In this document: piece after piece, positions 1 through 13,190 of the stretch
Layout: the number at the start of each line of letters is the position of its first letter
Position numbering within the stretch: the first letter of the stretch is position 1
Source: Sipunculus nudus
Lineage: Eukaryota; Annelida; Sipuncula; Golfingiida; Sipunculidae
Length of the DNA stretch: 64,000 nucleotides
Assembly: GCA_026874595.1 (NCBI GenBank)
Contig: CM049309.1
Coordinates: 21,238,033 to 21,302,032, forward strand
Direction of reading: 5' to 3'
Position numbers and translations under genes: made by a program
Notes under the pieces: generated by a model
The model's input: only the letters and a program-made list of their open reading frames with translations
What the model was told of the DNA's origin: nothing
Databases searched by the model: none

Positions 1-1161
1 TCCATCAACTTAATTTTGGGATAAATCCATGCAAGATTTCTTGAGATATTAAAGAATTTGTGTGATTTTCCCCAAAATTGGACCTATTCAAGGTCAAGGA
101 CACTCTCCTAGTAAAGGTCATGACCTCATTTTAAATAGGTGTCGTCCTCTTACCCATATATATACATATACCAAATTTGGTAATGTTCCGTGAAATATTT
201 TTTGGGTTATCGCGCCAACAACATAAATTATATGCGGCGGTGGCGGCGGGACCGGTATGAAAACATAGTATCCCTCGACTTTGTCTGGGGATACAATGAT
301 ACTTTAGTTTTTGGTTTCCTGCAACTGATGCATTTTAATTAGCACTATACTGGCTCTTACAGAATATTTGACAGTTTAAGCCACTTTAAGCGAGCTAAAA
401 CTGTCAAAAAGTGGTTAAAACCTAGCTTTAGCCTGTTGGAGCTGGTTAAAACCCATCCCTGGACTTAGCCAGTAAATTAAGTCTGACTTGTACATCAAGC
501 TGGAAGGTCAAGATAACAGCAAGATTGTTGACACTTGTTTTCTGCACAAGATTAAGTTTTATTGTAGTTTGCTGCTTTGTGTCCAGTCTTTCATATGTGT
601 CTCACAGGGTAAAACTGTTTTGAAGGAAATATGTGTATATATACTGTGGTTGCCTTTTTATTTGCAAGGTTTTAATTTTGCAATATTCGTGAATGAGAAA
701 TAATCACAAATATGAAACCCCCAAGAATCAGATGTCCCAGCAACTAAGATGACCTCTTGAAACAATCTTATCAGCAACCTAATCTGTGCATGGTATATCA
801 AAACTGGCCCACACATCCAAGCATTGATTATTGTAAAACACACCATACTTACAGACGCTATATTGACTGTGATATAAATCAGAAGTTACTGACTGAACAA
901 AACTTGTGTATCATGAAAATGAAACTCTTGCAAAACGTTCAAAATGAAGAAATCTCGAAATTTCAGCCTAGCAAATATAAAGCCAACCACAGTAATCATT
1001 TGTGATCAATCATGCAAAGATGCAACATGATTAATTGATTATGTAATAAAATGACTAATCATTGACACTGGAAATCCATTAACTGGCACACTTCTAGTAT
1101 CTAGATATACAATTTTAAACAGTTTAAAATAAATTCATGATGAAACAGCTTGGTTATTTAC
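1..1161. other. AGL intron 2 (partial), no coding signal
   Basis: No conserved exon was found here. About 60-310 resembles dispersed mollusc repeats: it has an AAGGTCA-type block, then a GCGGCGGTGGCGGCGGG segment, then ACATAGTATCCCTCGACTTTG-like sequence. A similar tail ends the array at 3150-3230. Short open frames at 488-703, 757-1005 and 1137-1355 look like chance. Confidence 0.5.
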
Positions 1162-1384
1162 CTGCCATCAATTGTGAAGAAGTAGTTGAAAGATCCACCC
1201 ATAATAATCTTGACCTCAGCAAAGTTGTCATACACGTCAGATTTTGTGGAGCTCATGTTCTGCCAGCTCAGCTCATGGTACTTGAATCTATCTGGTTTGG
1301 AGGAGGAATCTTCAGGATGGTTCACAAATACTCTCACCTCCTTATCAGCCAGTGACGGTCCAAGCACAAACCAGAGTGTCCAGC
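1162..1384 (-). CDS. AGL: AGL coding exon 2
   Basis: It encodes residues 26-99, including WFVLGPSLADKEV and GGSFNYFFTIDG, and ends in phase 2 at AG|gtaaat. The next exon is not in the window; 1-1161 is intron. Confidence 0.83.
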
Positions 1385-4300
1385 CTGTAGTAAACATGTA
1401 GAGCTCATTAACATTCATATCATCATATTCATTCTCATCAGATTAATAAGTCAATTCAATCTGGGTGATTTACATAAGAAAACTAGAATACAGGTAGTCG
1501 ACAAGCGACTACGTGTATCCGCCAAAATCAGAGAGGAACAGGTGAAGTGAGGCATGGATTGAGTGGCAAGGGGAAACAGAGTGAGGTGTGTTGCATATTA
1601 GCATGGATGTCTGCAGCCAAAATGTGTAGGTAGGTTGCACCACCTACCACAAAATCCAGTAAGCCGTCCAGTTTGTATACATATGCAAAATTTTAGGCAG
1701 GTAAGTCAAACCACTACTGAAATATGAGTGATTTTAGCCCACGGCAGACAAACAAACAGACGCTGTGCAAAAATGGTTGCAGGTGGCCCCTCCAGTTTTG
1801 TGTATGATAAAGAGCTATGTGAGATCTATATACATGCAAAATGTAGGCCGAATCGGTCAAACGGTTCCCGAGATATGAGCTTGGATGTCTGCAGCATAAA
1901 CTTGAAGAAAGGTGGCGCCACCTGTCATAATATCAAGAAAGCTGTCCATGATGTATAAACCTTCAAAATTTTAGGCAGATATGTCAAACCACTGCTGAGA
2001 TATGAGTGATTTTATCCCATGGCAGACAAACAGACGGACGCTGTGCAAAAATGGTTGCAGCTGCCAACCCCCCCCAGTTTTGTATATGATAAAGAGCTAT
2101 GTGAGATCTATACACATGCAACATTTTGGCCCAAGCGGTCAAACGGTTCCCGAGATATGAGCTTGGATGTATGCAGCATAAACTAGAAGGAAGGTGGCGC
2201 CACCTGTTATAAAATCAAGAAAGCTGTCCAGGATGTATAAACCTGCAAAATTTTAGGCAGATATGTCAAACCACTGCTGAGATATGAGTGATTTTATGAT
2301 CCCATGGCAGACAAACAGATGGATGCTGTGCAAAAATGGTTGCAGCTGGCCCCCCCCCCCCCAGTTTTGTGTATGATAAAGAGCTATGTGAGATCTATAC
2401 ACATGCAAAATTTTGGCCAATTCGGTAAAACGGTTCCCGAGATATGAGCTTGGATGTCTGCAGCATAAACTAAAAGGAAGGTGGGGCCACCTGTCATAAA
2501 ATCAAGAAAGCTGTCCAGGGTGTATAAACCTGCAAAATTTTAGGCAGATATGTCAAACCACTGCCGAGATAGGAGTGATTTTATCCCATGGCAGACAAAC
2601 AGACGGATGCTGTGCAAAAATGGTTGCAGGTGGCGCCACCAGTTTTGCATATGATAAAGAGCAATGTGAGATCTATCCACAGGCAAATTTTCAGGAAGAT
2701 ACGTCAAACCAGTCCAGAGATATAAGCATGGATATCTGCAATGTGAACATGAATGTAGGTGGCGCCACCTGTCACAAAATCAAGAAAGCTATCCAGAATG
2801 TATAAGCATGCCAAATTTCAGGTGAAAGAGTCAAACCACTGCAGAGATATGAGTGATTTTAACCCAAGGCAGACGAACAGATGGACACTGTGCAAACATG
2901 GATGCAGGTGGCATTAACGTTTTTTGTGTATGTTATAAAGCTATCCAAGGACTACATTTGTACAAAATTTTTTTCCTGATCGGTCAAACGGTTCCTGAGA
3001 TATGTGAGTTTATGTGTGAAATGGACGCTGGGCAGAGAGGAAAGGTCAGAGGTCATAGCCATTTGGTTAGGCACCAGTTCACATGTGACCCGATAATTGG
3101 TGTAAGTTTTAGAAAAATCAGTCCAGTAGTCTCAGAGGAGTTCTCAAGAAACGAATACGGCTCAGCGGCAGCGGAACATGGTCAAAAACATAGTAACCGC
3201 AAAACTTTGTTTTGGTGGTTACAATTATGATGCTTTTTTATACATAACATGGTATGATGTTTTATGACACATAATGTGGTATGATGCTTTATAACATGAA
3301 GTGTTATGATGCTCCAGAAATAAAGTGGTATGATGCAATGCCATTAACATTAAGTGGTACGATGTTTTATGACATGAAGTGGTATGATGAATTATATAAC
3401 AGTGTTGTGATGCTTTATAAAACATAAGTGGGATGATGCTTTATATCATGTAGTGGTATGGTGCTTTATAACATAAAATAGTATGATGCCTTATAACATC
3501 AAATGTTATGTTGCTTTATATCATGAAGTGGTATGGTGCTTTTAAACATAAAGTGGTATGATGCTTAATAACATAAACTGGTATGATGCTTTATTACATA
3601 AAGTGGTACGATGCTTTATAACATGAATTGGTATGATGCTTTATATCATGAAGTTGTATGATGCTTTATAACATAAAATAGTATGATGCTTTATAACATA
3701 AAGTGGTATGATGCTTTATAACATAAAATAGTATGATGGTTTATGACATTAAGTGGTATGATGATTTATAACATGAAGTGGTATGATGCTTTATGACATT
3801 AAGTGGTATGATGCTTTATAACATGAAATAGTATGATGCTTTATAATATGAAGTGGTATGATGCTTTATAACATGAAGTGGTATGATGCTTTATGACATT
3901 AAGTGAACTGATGCTTTATGACATGAATTGGTATGATGCTTTATAACATGAATTGGTGTGATACTTTAAAACATGAAGTGGTATGATGCTTTATGACATT
4001 AAGTGGTATGATGATTTATAACATGAACTGGTATGATGCTTTATAACATGAAGTGGTATGATGCTTTATGACATTAAGTGGTATGATGCTTTATAACATG
4101 AAATAGTATGATGCTTTAAAATATGAAGTGGTATGATGCTTTATAACATGAAGTGGTATGATGCTTTATGACATTAAGTGAACTGATGCTTTATGACATG
4201 AATTGGTATGATGCTTTATAACATGAATTGGTGTGATACTTTATAACATGAAGTGGTATGATGCTTTATGACATTAAGTGGTATGATGATTTATAACATG

Positions 4301-4705
4301 AATTGGTATGATGCTTTATAACATGAATTGGTGCGATACTTTATAACATGAAGTGGTATGATGCTTAATAACATAATTTGGTATGATATTTTATAACATG
4401 AAGTGGTATGTTGCTTTATAACATAAATTGGTATGATATTTTATAACATGAAGTGGTATGATGGTCTATAACATAAAATGTTATAATGATGTTTATAATA
4501 TGAAGTGGTATGTTGTTTTACAACATAAAGTGGTATGATGCTTATACCATATTTGATGCTTTATAACGTAAAGTGGTGCATGTCTGATGCTTAATACACC
4601 TACAATGTTAGTACTTGAGATGCACCCACCTTTTTCTAGCCTGAAGATGACAGCTTCTCTATTCTCTCCCTCATTGAGGGTCATCAGTCTCAGCTGCCCA
4701 GCCAT
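1162..4705 (-). CDS. AGL: Glycogen debranching enzyme, 5' part of gene (exons 1-2; continues beyond left edge)
   Basis: The gene would encode the bifunctional cytosolic enzyme (4-alpha-glucanotransferase and amylo-1,6-glucosidase) that removes branches during glycogen breakdown. Two exons join to give the first ~99 residues: MAGQLRLMTLNEGE..REAVIFRLEKG, then WTLWFVLGPSLADKEVRV and ..GGSFNYFFTIDG. The LNE..E..IFRLE-G-..F.LGP pattern followed by GSF.Y.F is the known N-terminus of animal AGL. Coding exons are 4705-4630 (76 bp, ends phase 1, donor G|gtgggt) and 1384-1162 (223 bp, acceptor ctacag|GC, donor AG|gtaaat), and the phases agree. The catalytic domains lie outside the window. A splice acceptor (tttcag|ACATGG) sits two bases before the ATG, so at least one untranslated exon lies at higher coordinates. 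The family call is from recognised similarity; no search was run. Confidence 0.85.
1590..3230. repeat. Tandem array, unit about 280-290 bp, in AGL intron 1
   Basis: Four to five diverged copies. Landmarks recur at a regular spacing: ACGGTTCCCGAGATATGAG at 1861, 2143 and 2430 (steps of 282 and 287), with weaker copies near 1595, 2715 and 2990. Each unit carries the palindromic GGTGGCGCCACC, a GGCAGACAAACAGA block and AAAGAGCTATGTGAGATCTAT. Small open frames at 1728-1958, 2575-2805 and 2853-3230 are by-products. The last copy ends in a GCGGCAGCGGAACATGG..AACATAGTAACC tail. Confidence 0.85.
3230..4585. repeat. 25-bp minisatellite, about 50 copies, in AGL intron 1
   Basis: The unit is approximately GTATGATGCTTTATAACATG plus AAGTG. 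Frequent variants are TTATGACATT, AAATAGTATG and AATTGGTGTG. A block of 11 units is repeated: the variant AAGTGAACTG occurs at 3901 and again at 4176, 275 bp apart, with matching variants on each side. The array stops about 45 bp from the exon 1 donor. Confidence 0.92.
4630..4705 (-). CDS. AGL: AGL coding exon 1
   Basis: Start codon at 4705-4703. It encodes residues 1-25 (..NEGENREAVIFRLEK) and the first base of a glycine codon. The start is chosen because it lies two bases after a good acceptor and matches the family N-terminus; no earlier in-frame ATG exists in this exon. Confidence 0.85.
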
Positions 4706-7700
4706 GTCTGAAAATAGAAATGTTTAGCTACTTGGCTGACAACTTAAATAGTCTAGTCACATACTACCAAATTTATCATATGATGATATATGATAATATA
4801 TACAAGCACTGCTTTGGTCCATGTCTAGTTAATAGCACACTTTTGACCTGATTAATAGAGCACACTGCAAACTAATTTAATCTATTTCTAACCTAAAACA
4901 ATAATCTCACTGTCCAATGAGTAATTATCTGACATAGCAAATTTATAATTTAACCACATTTCATTTATCTCTGACACTGCTTATTACCAGTACATTTCTG
5001 AGCACTTTACAAACTTAGAGCAATTTTACTCATTTCCTTTACTTGTTATTTCAAATGATTCAATTGAAATTTAACAACCAACAATGATGCTTGATACATT
5101 TTGCGAGATAATCCAAAACTGATAATGACAATGAGAATTTTACTTTCCACTTAGGAATTTATATTTCACATAAATACACATATACAATATGCCTGATCAT
5201 GTCAGTTTATTGTAAAACTGTAAATGATCGACCTTCAGATGTTTGATATCGCTCATCAGTTTGGAGGCATATTATTTAAATGTGCTTTGTTTTGACAATG
5301 ACTGCCATTGCTTTCAGCAATAATAATTAAAAGTCCAAGGTTATCAACAAAGTTTGTGACTGATACTTTACTTTTCAAACCTGTGTGAAAAATAATTTAA
5401 CAATATGTAAGATTAAAGGTAAATGCTCAATATTCATTTGGTACAGCAATATAAACTAATAAAAAAATCACTTATACATTTACTTTCAGCATGCATTTCC
5501 CATGCAAGGAAAAGTACAAACAGTCACAGGTTAGCAATAAATAAAGAAGTTAAATTTCAGAATGACATCAGCATGTAGTACTAAACTACTGTAATGAATT
5601 CAACCAGCATTTGAGATTAGATTCATATTATCTCAAATAATGGCCATTTTTTAAGTAATTGCTAAGCAACCATTACAGTTCACAGTTACCACTTCATGTG
5701 CAATTAAAGCATAGACTCCTGCAATAGGCTTGTATTCAATTAAGATTTTCAGCAAACATGGATGCTACATGCACAGTGTATGTATATGTGTGTAGTTAGA
5801 AGAAAACTTTTGGAGAATACTTTAAATGGTTATTAGGTGACATATAGTTGTATCTGTCATCTTTGCACAATGTATAACATATTTTCTGATTTTATATTGT
5901 TCTTTATATATACTTTGCAGAGATGAGTCATGCTGTTAAGTATGCAGTTAGATATAATACAAATTTATTGAGTAAAATAATACAGTTATTTTGAAACATG
6001 TCATAATTTTGTTGAGGTGTAACATATCTGCCTACAGTCATAAGTATAGTTTTCATTAAAGAAGGTTTACATTTATGTATTTGTAGTATTTTACACTATG
6101 TGAGACAGCACAACTTTACAAGGTGCACATGTTGATTTGATGCAGATGTAACCGACTATTCCACTCATTAATCAGGTAATTAGTTTTGAACATCTTCTAA
6201 ATAGTTTAAATAAAGCTTGAATTATTTATAATTTTCTCCTTTCAATTAAATTGAATTTACAATGTACCATAATACTATAATTTATAATGATATTATAGAC
6301 AACAGAATTTATAAAGATTGTGGCATTAAAACTTCAAGAAAACCCTTTTTAACAATGATTATGATACATTTTTACCACCAATATATGTAAAATTCCAATA
6401 CTGGTGAGATTTTTATTAATAATGGCAATCCAGGAACAAGATTTTTGGCCATCACCATGATTCTTTTAAAGGTATTATATCACCAAATGTATCAGGCACT
6501 GCATACAAACGAAGTTATATGTATAACAGAAGTGTCGTATGCTGAAATATTCATTTTTTTACACAAAACTCCTAACCATTTAATACATAAGAAATTCATA
6601 ATGTTTCATAAAATTTGACACATGCTTTATATTGATGGATATACTACTTTGTGCATATTCAGTCCCCCTATCACCAGGACAAACAGGGTTCACAAAAATT
6701 ATTTATTTCCTTACAAATACCGATTATTTTTTATTTTCCTAAGACATTCCATATATATGGATTTTCCATAGACTTGATGCACATTATTATTAAGCAGTGA
6801 CACAAAATACCAATCAATGACAATATGCATTAGGTGAATATAACATAGCTCTGACAACCTTGTTGTCATCGGCTCTATAAATTTCCTTTTAAACTTCTTT
6901 ACTTTTCAAGAGCAATTTGGCATTGATTTCAATCATAATGTATTTCCATAATATATTGATGAAAAAATGATGAAAAACATCCCAAAAACATTGTGGCCAA
7001 TGTTTTATATTGGGTAACTACATTGATTTGGGTTTGTCAGTATTTGAAAAGAAATGTGATACTTAACAGCAAGGTGCGAATCATGCATGGTGCATACTGG
7101 TGCAAGCTCAGTCTGTGCAAACTTTTTTATCTGAATGATCCATTGTCTGAACAGAAACCTTGTCCTCGATCTGATCAGATAAACGATGCTCTACTGTTCA
7201 TGATTTCAGTGTCATGGAAGGTAACTGCATGTTATAATGTGGTGTATGTATCCATTCCATGGATACCCACCGCATATGAAGCTTCAAGAAAACTGGAGAA
7301 CTAAAATCCTGTACTGGGCAAAAATTCCTATAAAATCAAATATTGTATTTGTAACAGGGAAACTTGCGCAATTGGGGGCAAAAATGTTAATGTATTCGCC
7401 TGAACAAGAAATTTTGTTGTAACCCCTGCTTTAGTGCCTAAACAGTACTCACTTTAAAAGTTTACCTTCCCTGGACCTGACAGTTGTTCCTAAAGTTTGG
7501 ACAAACACCAGGTAGCGTGTGTGATGCATCATTCTCCTTACAGAAGTTTATCATGAATGACAAGGATAAACACAACATATCTTGACTCTGCGCTGGAGGT
7601 TGACTACGGGTATGACGTTTTATAATGGGGAACCCCAAGGAAATCCAATCCAGACATGCTTGTTTTTACCGCTTGATATCAAGACCTACCTGATTCAACT

Positions 7701-9058
7701 GTTTAATGGACATGACGATTTAAAGGTGGTATGTTATGTTACCATATGATACAAATATGTTTGTATTCTTATATATAACACATTTTTAGCTGGGATATTA
7801 TTGTTTTATTGTCCAGTGGAAAGTCTCCAGTTTTCAACAAACACCTCATACTAGGGCTCTCTCAGCAGAGGGAACCGAAGCATAAGGAGAGAGCACTAAA
7901 GCTATGGGCTACATGGGGGTTAATATGATAAAATATGAAAACGAATATGAACATGCTTGTAAGATGTATTGCAATAATACTGTTTATATTTATTAAAAAA
8001 ATAAAATAAAAACATGCATTAGAGTACACATAACACATTCTGATGATAAAAGGGAACTGGCATTCATGCATTTTTTAAGCTGATGTTCAAATATGATGCA
8101 AAAAAAACCAAACAAACATAATATGAAATAATCAAATTATCATAACTCAAAATGTACACAAACATAAGTGAACGCTCACTGTAACAAAATCAGGATGACT
8201 GCAACACTCAGGTAGACACTGTCAACACTATCCACTGAAGCTTGGTGATGTTTTCAGGCGTCAGATTATAATGTTTCAATTGTACTGTGATAAAAACAGG
8301 CACTCCCGACCTTCAGAGATGTCTGACATACTGTGTCACAGTGAGTTAGAAGCAGTGCCAAACACGGGCCTTCGGCTGACAGCTGATTTATCAACACTCC
8401 CTCGCGTACCGGCAAATGACCCTGACCTTTCCAAGTCAACTTTTGCTTCCCTGAGACCTTGACCTTCGTGCTAGTAGCTTTTCTTTTCGCCAAAAGCAAA
8501 ATTATTGACTGCAAATAGCATATAGTTCACACATATTCATTCATAATCATTGAATAATTTATCATGATTAATGTTTTATATAATAGTTGAATTATTAACA
8601 GGGTTTACAATTAAGAATCTACGAAACTATTTTATGTGCCACTTGTCCGCTCTGTAGGTCCAGTGAAAACATTGCTTGACGTACAACTTCCCCTGAAGTC
8701 AACACTGCCACGGGACCCAGAACTTTTGAATCTGTTGTAACAACCTATACGAACTAATCATGGTTAGTAATAGTCTTCTTTGGCATATATACAGGAACTT
8801 TTCGTTTTTGTTATAAAACATTTCTATCACAGTCATATGTTAGCTGCCATTAAACCAAATTGCCACCCCCTCCCCCCCCCAAAACACACACAATGTCACA
8901 TGATAAAAATAGCAACAGGCTTGCAAAGGAAATTCCTTTTCCTTTTTTTTAAACTGTTTGAGCAGAACTATAGAAACCAGGCTTCAGCCTGCCGCTGATA
9001 CAACAGGTGTCGCATAATAAATTGTTTCCTGGAAAAGGCCGATACATATCATTTTCCT
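4706..9058. other. Upstream AGL region or 5' UTR intron; no gene recognised
   Basis: AT-rich sequence without a recognisable coding exon on either strand. The AGL 5' UTR exon and promoter should lie here or further right, but I cannot place them. 7481-7640 and 8380-8480 are less AT-rich than their surroundings and could hold untranslated exons. 8871-8880 is a short C tract followed by an ACACAC stretch. Confidence 0.4.
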
Positions 9059-9430
9059 CAGAATTCCCGTATTTAATTTTGCTCATAGCTGGAGTTTATT
9101 ATATTAGAGGAGGAGGGGTCCAGGGAACCTGGGTTTCCACCAGGTTCCCCATCTGAACGGGGTTGTGGGGGCGGAGCCCCCACCTAAAGCCTAAGTTTCC
9201 TGTTAAAATAGTAAATGGTTTCCCATTTTTGCGACAGATGCCTCTTCAATCGCAGATATAAATGAACAAAACTTGCTCCTGCTGGTATCTTGTCTTCACG
9301 GCTCACTTAGTAGCGTGTAGGGCTCCTAGTCTAGAGATCGTAGGTTCCATTCCAGACGATTCAGGTGGCTTCTGATGCTTAGTAGTTGTTTATGTTAGAA
9401 GAGTTAAGTGTAGGGACATCTACAGGGAAA
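9059..9430 (+). repeat. Dispersed repeat with tRNA-like (SINE-type) promoter, left copy
   Basis: This segment matches the reverse complement of 15055-15415 along most of its length. It contains a degenerate tRNA-like A box (9299-9314) and B box GGTTCCATTCC (9343-9353) with GTCTAGAGATCGTA between, the layout of a tRNA-derived SINE head. Upstream, 9160-9184 forms a hairpin around GTGGGGGCGGAGCCCCCAC. Homology extends 5' of the tRNA-like part, so the unit may be composite. Confidence 0.65.
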
Positions 9431-11299
9431 AGTAGGAATTAAAACATGGAATGAGATTGACAATTTTATTTATATGTTCCTCAAAAGAAGCGAAGCCCGC
9501 GTTCTATAGTGGCTCCCTGTTTTGGAGGGTGTTAAGATTCAGTCTTCAATCTGGAACATGAAAATATAAATAAGCCTCTTCTCATTTCCTTATTTTACCT
9601 CATAATCAGGGCTCGAATTTGGTGCCTGCCCACCAGAATTTTCCAGCAGTTTTGAGGGAGGTTCGGTAAAATTTGGGTACTGCTGGCCCCGTTTTGCTGG
9701 CAGAAAAATCAGCAGTGTCTTTTTTCATAACATCAGGAGAGAAAGAATATTCAAAATAACTATTTATTATATCCTGTCAAAAGCAGCTTTAAGTGTCAAA
9801 CGTAAAACCAAAATCCGTCGGTCCTGCCCGCTATTATGAGGGTCAGAAAGGATCTCAAATTCAGCTGGACCTATCACGTGGGCAAAAGACTGCAAAACCA
9901 GACGAGTTTTCCCGCTGGTTTGATGAAATTGAAGATGATAATATGCGCACATTGCACTAAAAATTAGGCAAGTAGCAGGTAAAACATCAAAAAGTAGAAA
10001 TCATGTACCTTTGCATTTGTTCATATATATTGTGAATGTTCATCATCTTTTGGCATAAATGGAGTTCTTTTCGCTATCCATATTTATTAACCAGCGATAT
10101 CAGCTTCCATTTTTAACATCCAGAGAGACCACAGTGACTGACTTGTGATTTGCCCTGCCTACGTTCCTGTGATATGCTAAGCGACGACTCACCGTAGACA
10201 GAGAGCCAATCAGATATTCGTAGTAAGAATTAGCGCACCTGACTTTATTCATAACATTTTTGGCGGAAATGTGTTCGCAGATATCACGCACGGTGTTCAG
10301 GAATTGCTCATGGTGCCAGTGAAAATAATTTTTCAGCCAAGACCATATATCCCGCAGGGTTGGGGCCAGGTACATGTGACAGTACCTAGGTACAGGTACT
10401 TGCAAAATGATCAGGTACAGGTACAGCATTTTTGGAAAGTACCTAGGTACAGGTACAGGTACTTTAAAAAGTACCTAGGTACAGGTACAGGTACATTTTA
10501 TAGATATACGAACTAATGAAAATTGCAATAAATTCATCTAGATGTGCAATAATAAGTAATAAAAGAATGGCAGAATATATCATGAAAAAGTATTAAATGA
10601 TCACTTCCTCTGTCATCAGGAAAAATACAGGCCTGGCAAATGTTAATGATTGCCTTTGGTAAATGTGATAAATGATCGAAGCTGATAAAGTTTACAAAGT
10701 TATTTATACAGAAATATAAAACTTCATAAAATGTCTATATTTCAAAGTTTTGAGCTTCAGAGTAATGGTTTAAAGTCTCTGGGAGCACCTGACTTTAAAC
10801 TAAAGAGGCTTAATAGCTTGACTGAAAGGGAAAATCTTACAATCAATTCTATAGATTAACTTCATGACAATGATACATACAAAATAAGAAGTAACAATAC
10901 ACATATTCATGGCAGAAAGTCACACTGAGGATGTTTTGAGCACCTGTATGTTATGTGTGAGCTGGGACTTTTTTCTGTAAAATGGGAAGTTCTGCTTTTA
11001 TTTGGCATATGTTTAGTGTTCAGTGATATAATATGAATTTTCTTTTCTTCTACATTTATCCTACACCAATGTTCTTTATACATACTAGACAACAGGTATG
11101 TACAGGGGGCATAAAAGCAACACTGTCCATATCCTTTGCTCTGTACCCTTTATATCTGATAAAGCCACAATGCACTTCCTGTGTAGAGGCTGGAGGTAGC
11201 TGGGCCAGCATGCTACTAGCCCAAGTCCAGTCAAGTTCAAAGGCTGCAGGGTTGAAAGCTTAGTAATTACCCCTGCCTGGTTTAGGTAACAGCCCTGAC

Positions 11300-11535
11300 A
11301 GCTAGGGATGACAGCTTAGTACCTTACTTGACCAAACCAAATTTGTACCTTGAGTACCTTATACTGGTACCTGGAGATCTTGGACCTTTTACATCTCGGC
11401 CCACACAAAGTCGGACTACTTCAGATCGGACCATTACGATCTTGGACCACTGGGCCAACGATCTCAGACCACTTTGTATCTGGCCAATATGATCTAGGAC
11501 CACTTTACAATCGGGCAACTACGATCTCAGACCAA
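11300..11535. repeat. Left arm of internal foldback in hAT-like copy 1
   Basis: It pairs with 13013-13190 in inverted orientation. The clearest shared segment is ACATCTCGGCCCACACAAAG followed by TCGGAC. Both arms hold short repeats of the type GATCTCGGACCAC spaced about 25-30 bp and adjoin GGTAC clusters, so this may be a second diverged end of the same family. Confidence 0.7.
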
Positions 11536-12049
11536 AGTAATACACAATATTATTTCGTCTGCGCGCGATTTAGATATTTAAAATTCCATTTGGATATGCA
11601 AGTTAGGCCCATACAGCATAGCTAAGTATGTTTATCCACTCAGAAAACATTTGACGCACGCACACTCCTGCACTTAATTTATAATAGTTTGTGTTAAACG
11701 CATGACACAATATTCTAACTCAAAGGGAAATGACAAAGTTTATTAGAATTTAATATATACAATATTAAAAGAGGTATGAAAACCGAAATATGAAATCTGT
11801 GATAAACAACGTAAACCAAATATGTACAAGTTAAGATGTGTGAATCAAAGAATCAGAACAGGTGTATCGCTGTTACATATCTACAATTCAACTACTGTAC
11901 TAGTATATTAAAGAGTGAAAACAGTTGTAGTTAAGATATATACATATAACAGAAATTCAAAAGTGGGAATTGACACCATATTTAAACCAAAGGAGCTGAA
12001 AAAGTTTATTAGAATTTCCTATATATACAATATAAAAAACCAGATTCAA

Positions 12050-12800
12050 TTTTTCTTTCAATCAATCTGTCATTCGAACGGTTTCAAGCGGTCTAACATT
12101 CATTCTTTCCTTCCTTTATTCCTTCAATCTTTCATTTATTTTTTCGATCTGTCTATATTTCAATATTTCTTTCATAAATTTATTCAATCTTTTGTTCGTT
12201 AAATCATTTTTTTTTTCATTCATTCTTTCTTTCATTCATCCATTCAATCTCATTCAAACTTTCATTTATTTTGTCTGTCTATCATTCAATCTTTCTTTCA
12301 TTCAATTAGTCTATCATTCATTCTTTCCTTCCTTCATTCCTTCTTTCATTATTTTTTTTCATTCATTCTTTCTCTCATTCATTCTTTCTTTCATTCATTC
12401 AATCTCATTCAAACTTTCATTTATTTTGTCTGTCTATCATTCAAGCCTTCTTTCATTCAATTAGTCTATCATTCATTCTTTCCTTCCTTCATTCCTTCAA
12501 TCTTTCTTTCATTATTTTTTTTCATTCTTCTTTCTTTCATTCATTCTTTCCTTCCTTCATTCAATCTTTCATTTATTTTGTCTGTCTATCATCCATTATT
12601 TATTTCATTCATTCATTCAATCTTTCTTTCATTAAATCTTTTTTTTCTTTCATTCTTTTTTTCATTCATTCATTCATTCAATCTTTCTCTCATTCAATCT
12701 TTCATTCATTTTGTCTGTCTATCATTCAATCTTTCTTTCATTTAATCTGTCTATCATTCAACCTTACATTCATTCTGTCTTTCTTTCACTCTTTATCACA
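12050..12800. repeat. Imperfect CATT/CTTT simple-repeat tract
   Basis: Pyrimidine-rich low-complexity DNA built from TTCATTCA, TTTCTTTC and TTCCTTCC motifs, with a loosely repeated TTTTGTCTGTCTATCATTCA block (about 12268, 12427, 12576 and 12712). Open frames through it encode only Phe/Ile/Ser/His runs and are not genes. Confidence 0.9.
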
Positions 12801-13012
12801 CACACTAGTATACTTTAATACATGATCAAATGCACAAACTTTAGAATTAATTATTAATTAATATTAAGAAGATATGTTGGGAATGACTAATGATGGAGAG
12901 AATGATAAAGAGAGAGGCAACAGTTATGCGTGGAGTAATAATTTTTTAATAATTAGCATTAAGATTGTTTGAAGACAGAACATACACATTTTACAACGAC
13001 ATCATGAGGCTG

Positions 13013-13190
13013 ATCTAGGTCCGAACGGGTCCTATATAGTGGTCCTAGATGGTACGGATTGTGGTCCGAGATTGTCGACCGGGTGGTCCGAGATTGTACT
13101 AGTGGTCCGACTTTGTGTGGGCCGAGATGTGAAAGCTCCGAGATCTCAAGAAAGCCCTTATACCAGGTACAGGTACAAGGTACTTCCTAC
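13013..13190. repeat. Right arm of internal foldback in hAT-like copy 1
   Basis: Inverted partner of 11300-11535. GGTCCGAGATTGT occurs twice at 13066-13100, followed by GGTCCGACTTTGTGTGGGCC. Confidence 0.7.

Noticed and set aside
3230-4585. CRISPR-like array
   Set aside because: Direct head-to-tail repeats without unique spacers in an animal intron; a minisatellite. The same applies to 19497-20818.
9284-9370. Functional tRNA gene
   Set aside because: A and B boxes are present but the acceptor and anticodon stems do not pair; it lies in a dispersed repeat with an inverted copy.
10100-10429. Transposase fragment on the minus strand
   Set aside because: The frame crosses the boundary of the hAT-like insertion at 10355 and has no recognisable hAT dimerisation or RNase-H-like residues.
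12192-12464. Phe/Ser/Ile-rich membrane-like protein
   Set aside because: The frame is translated CATT/CTTT simple repeat.
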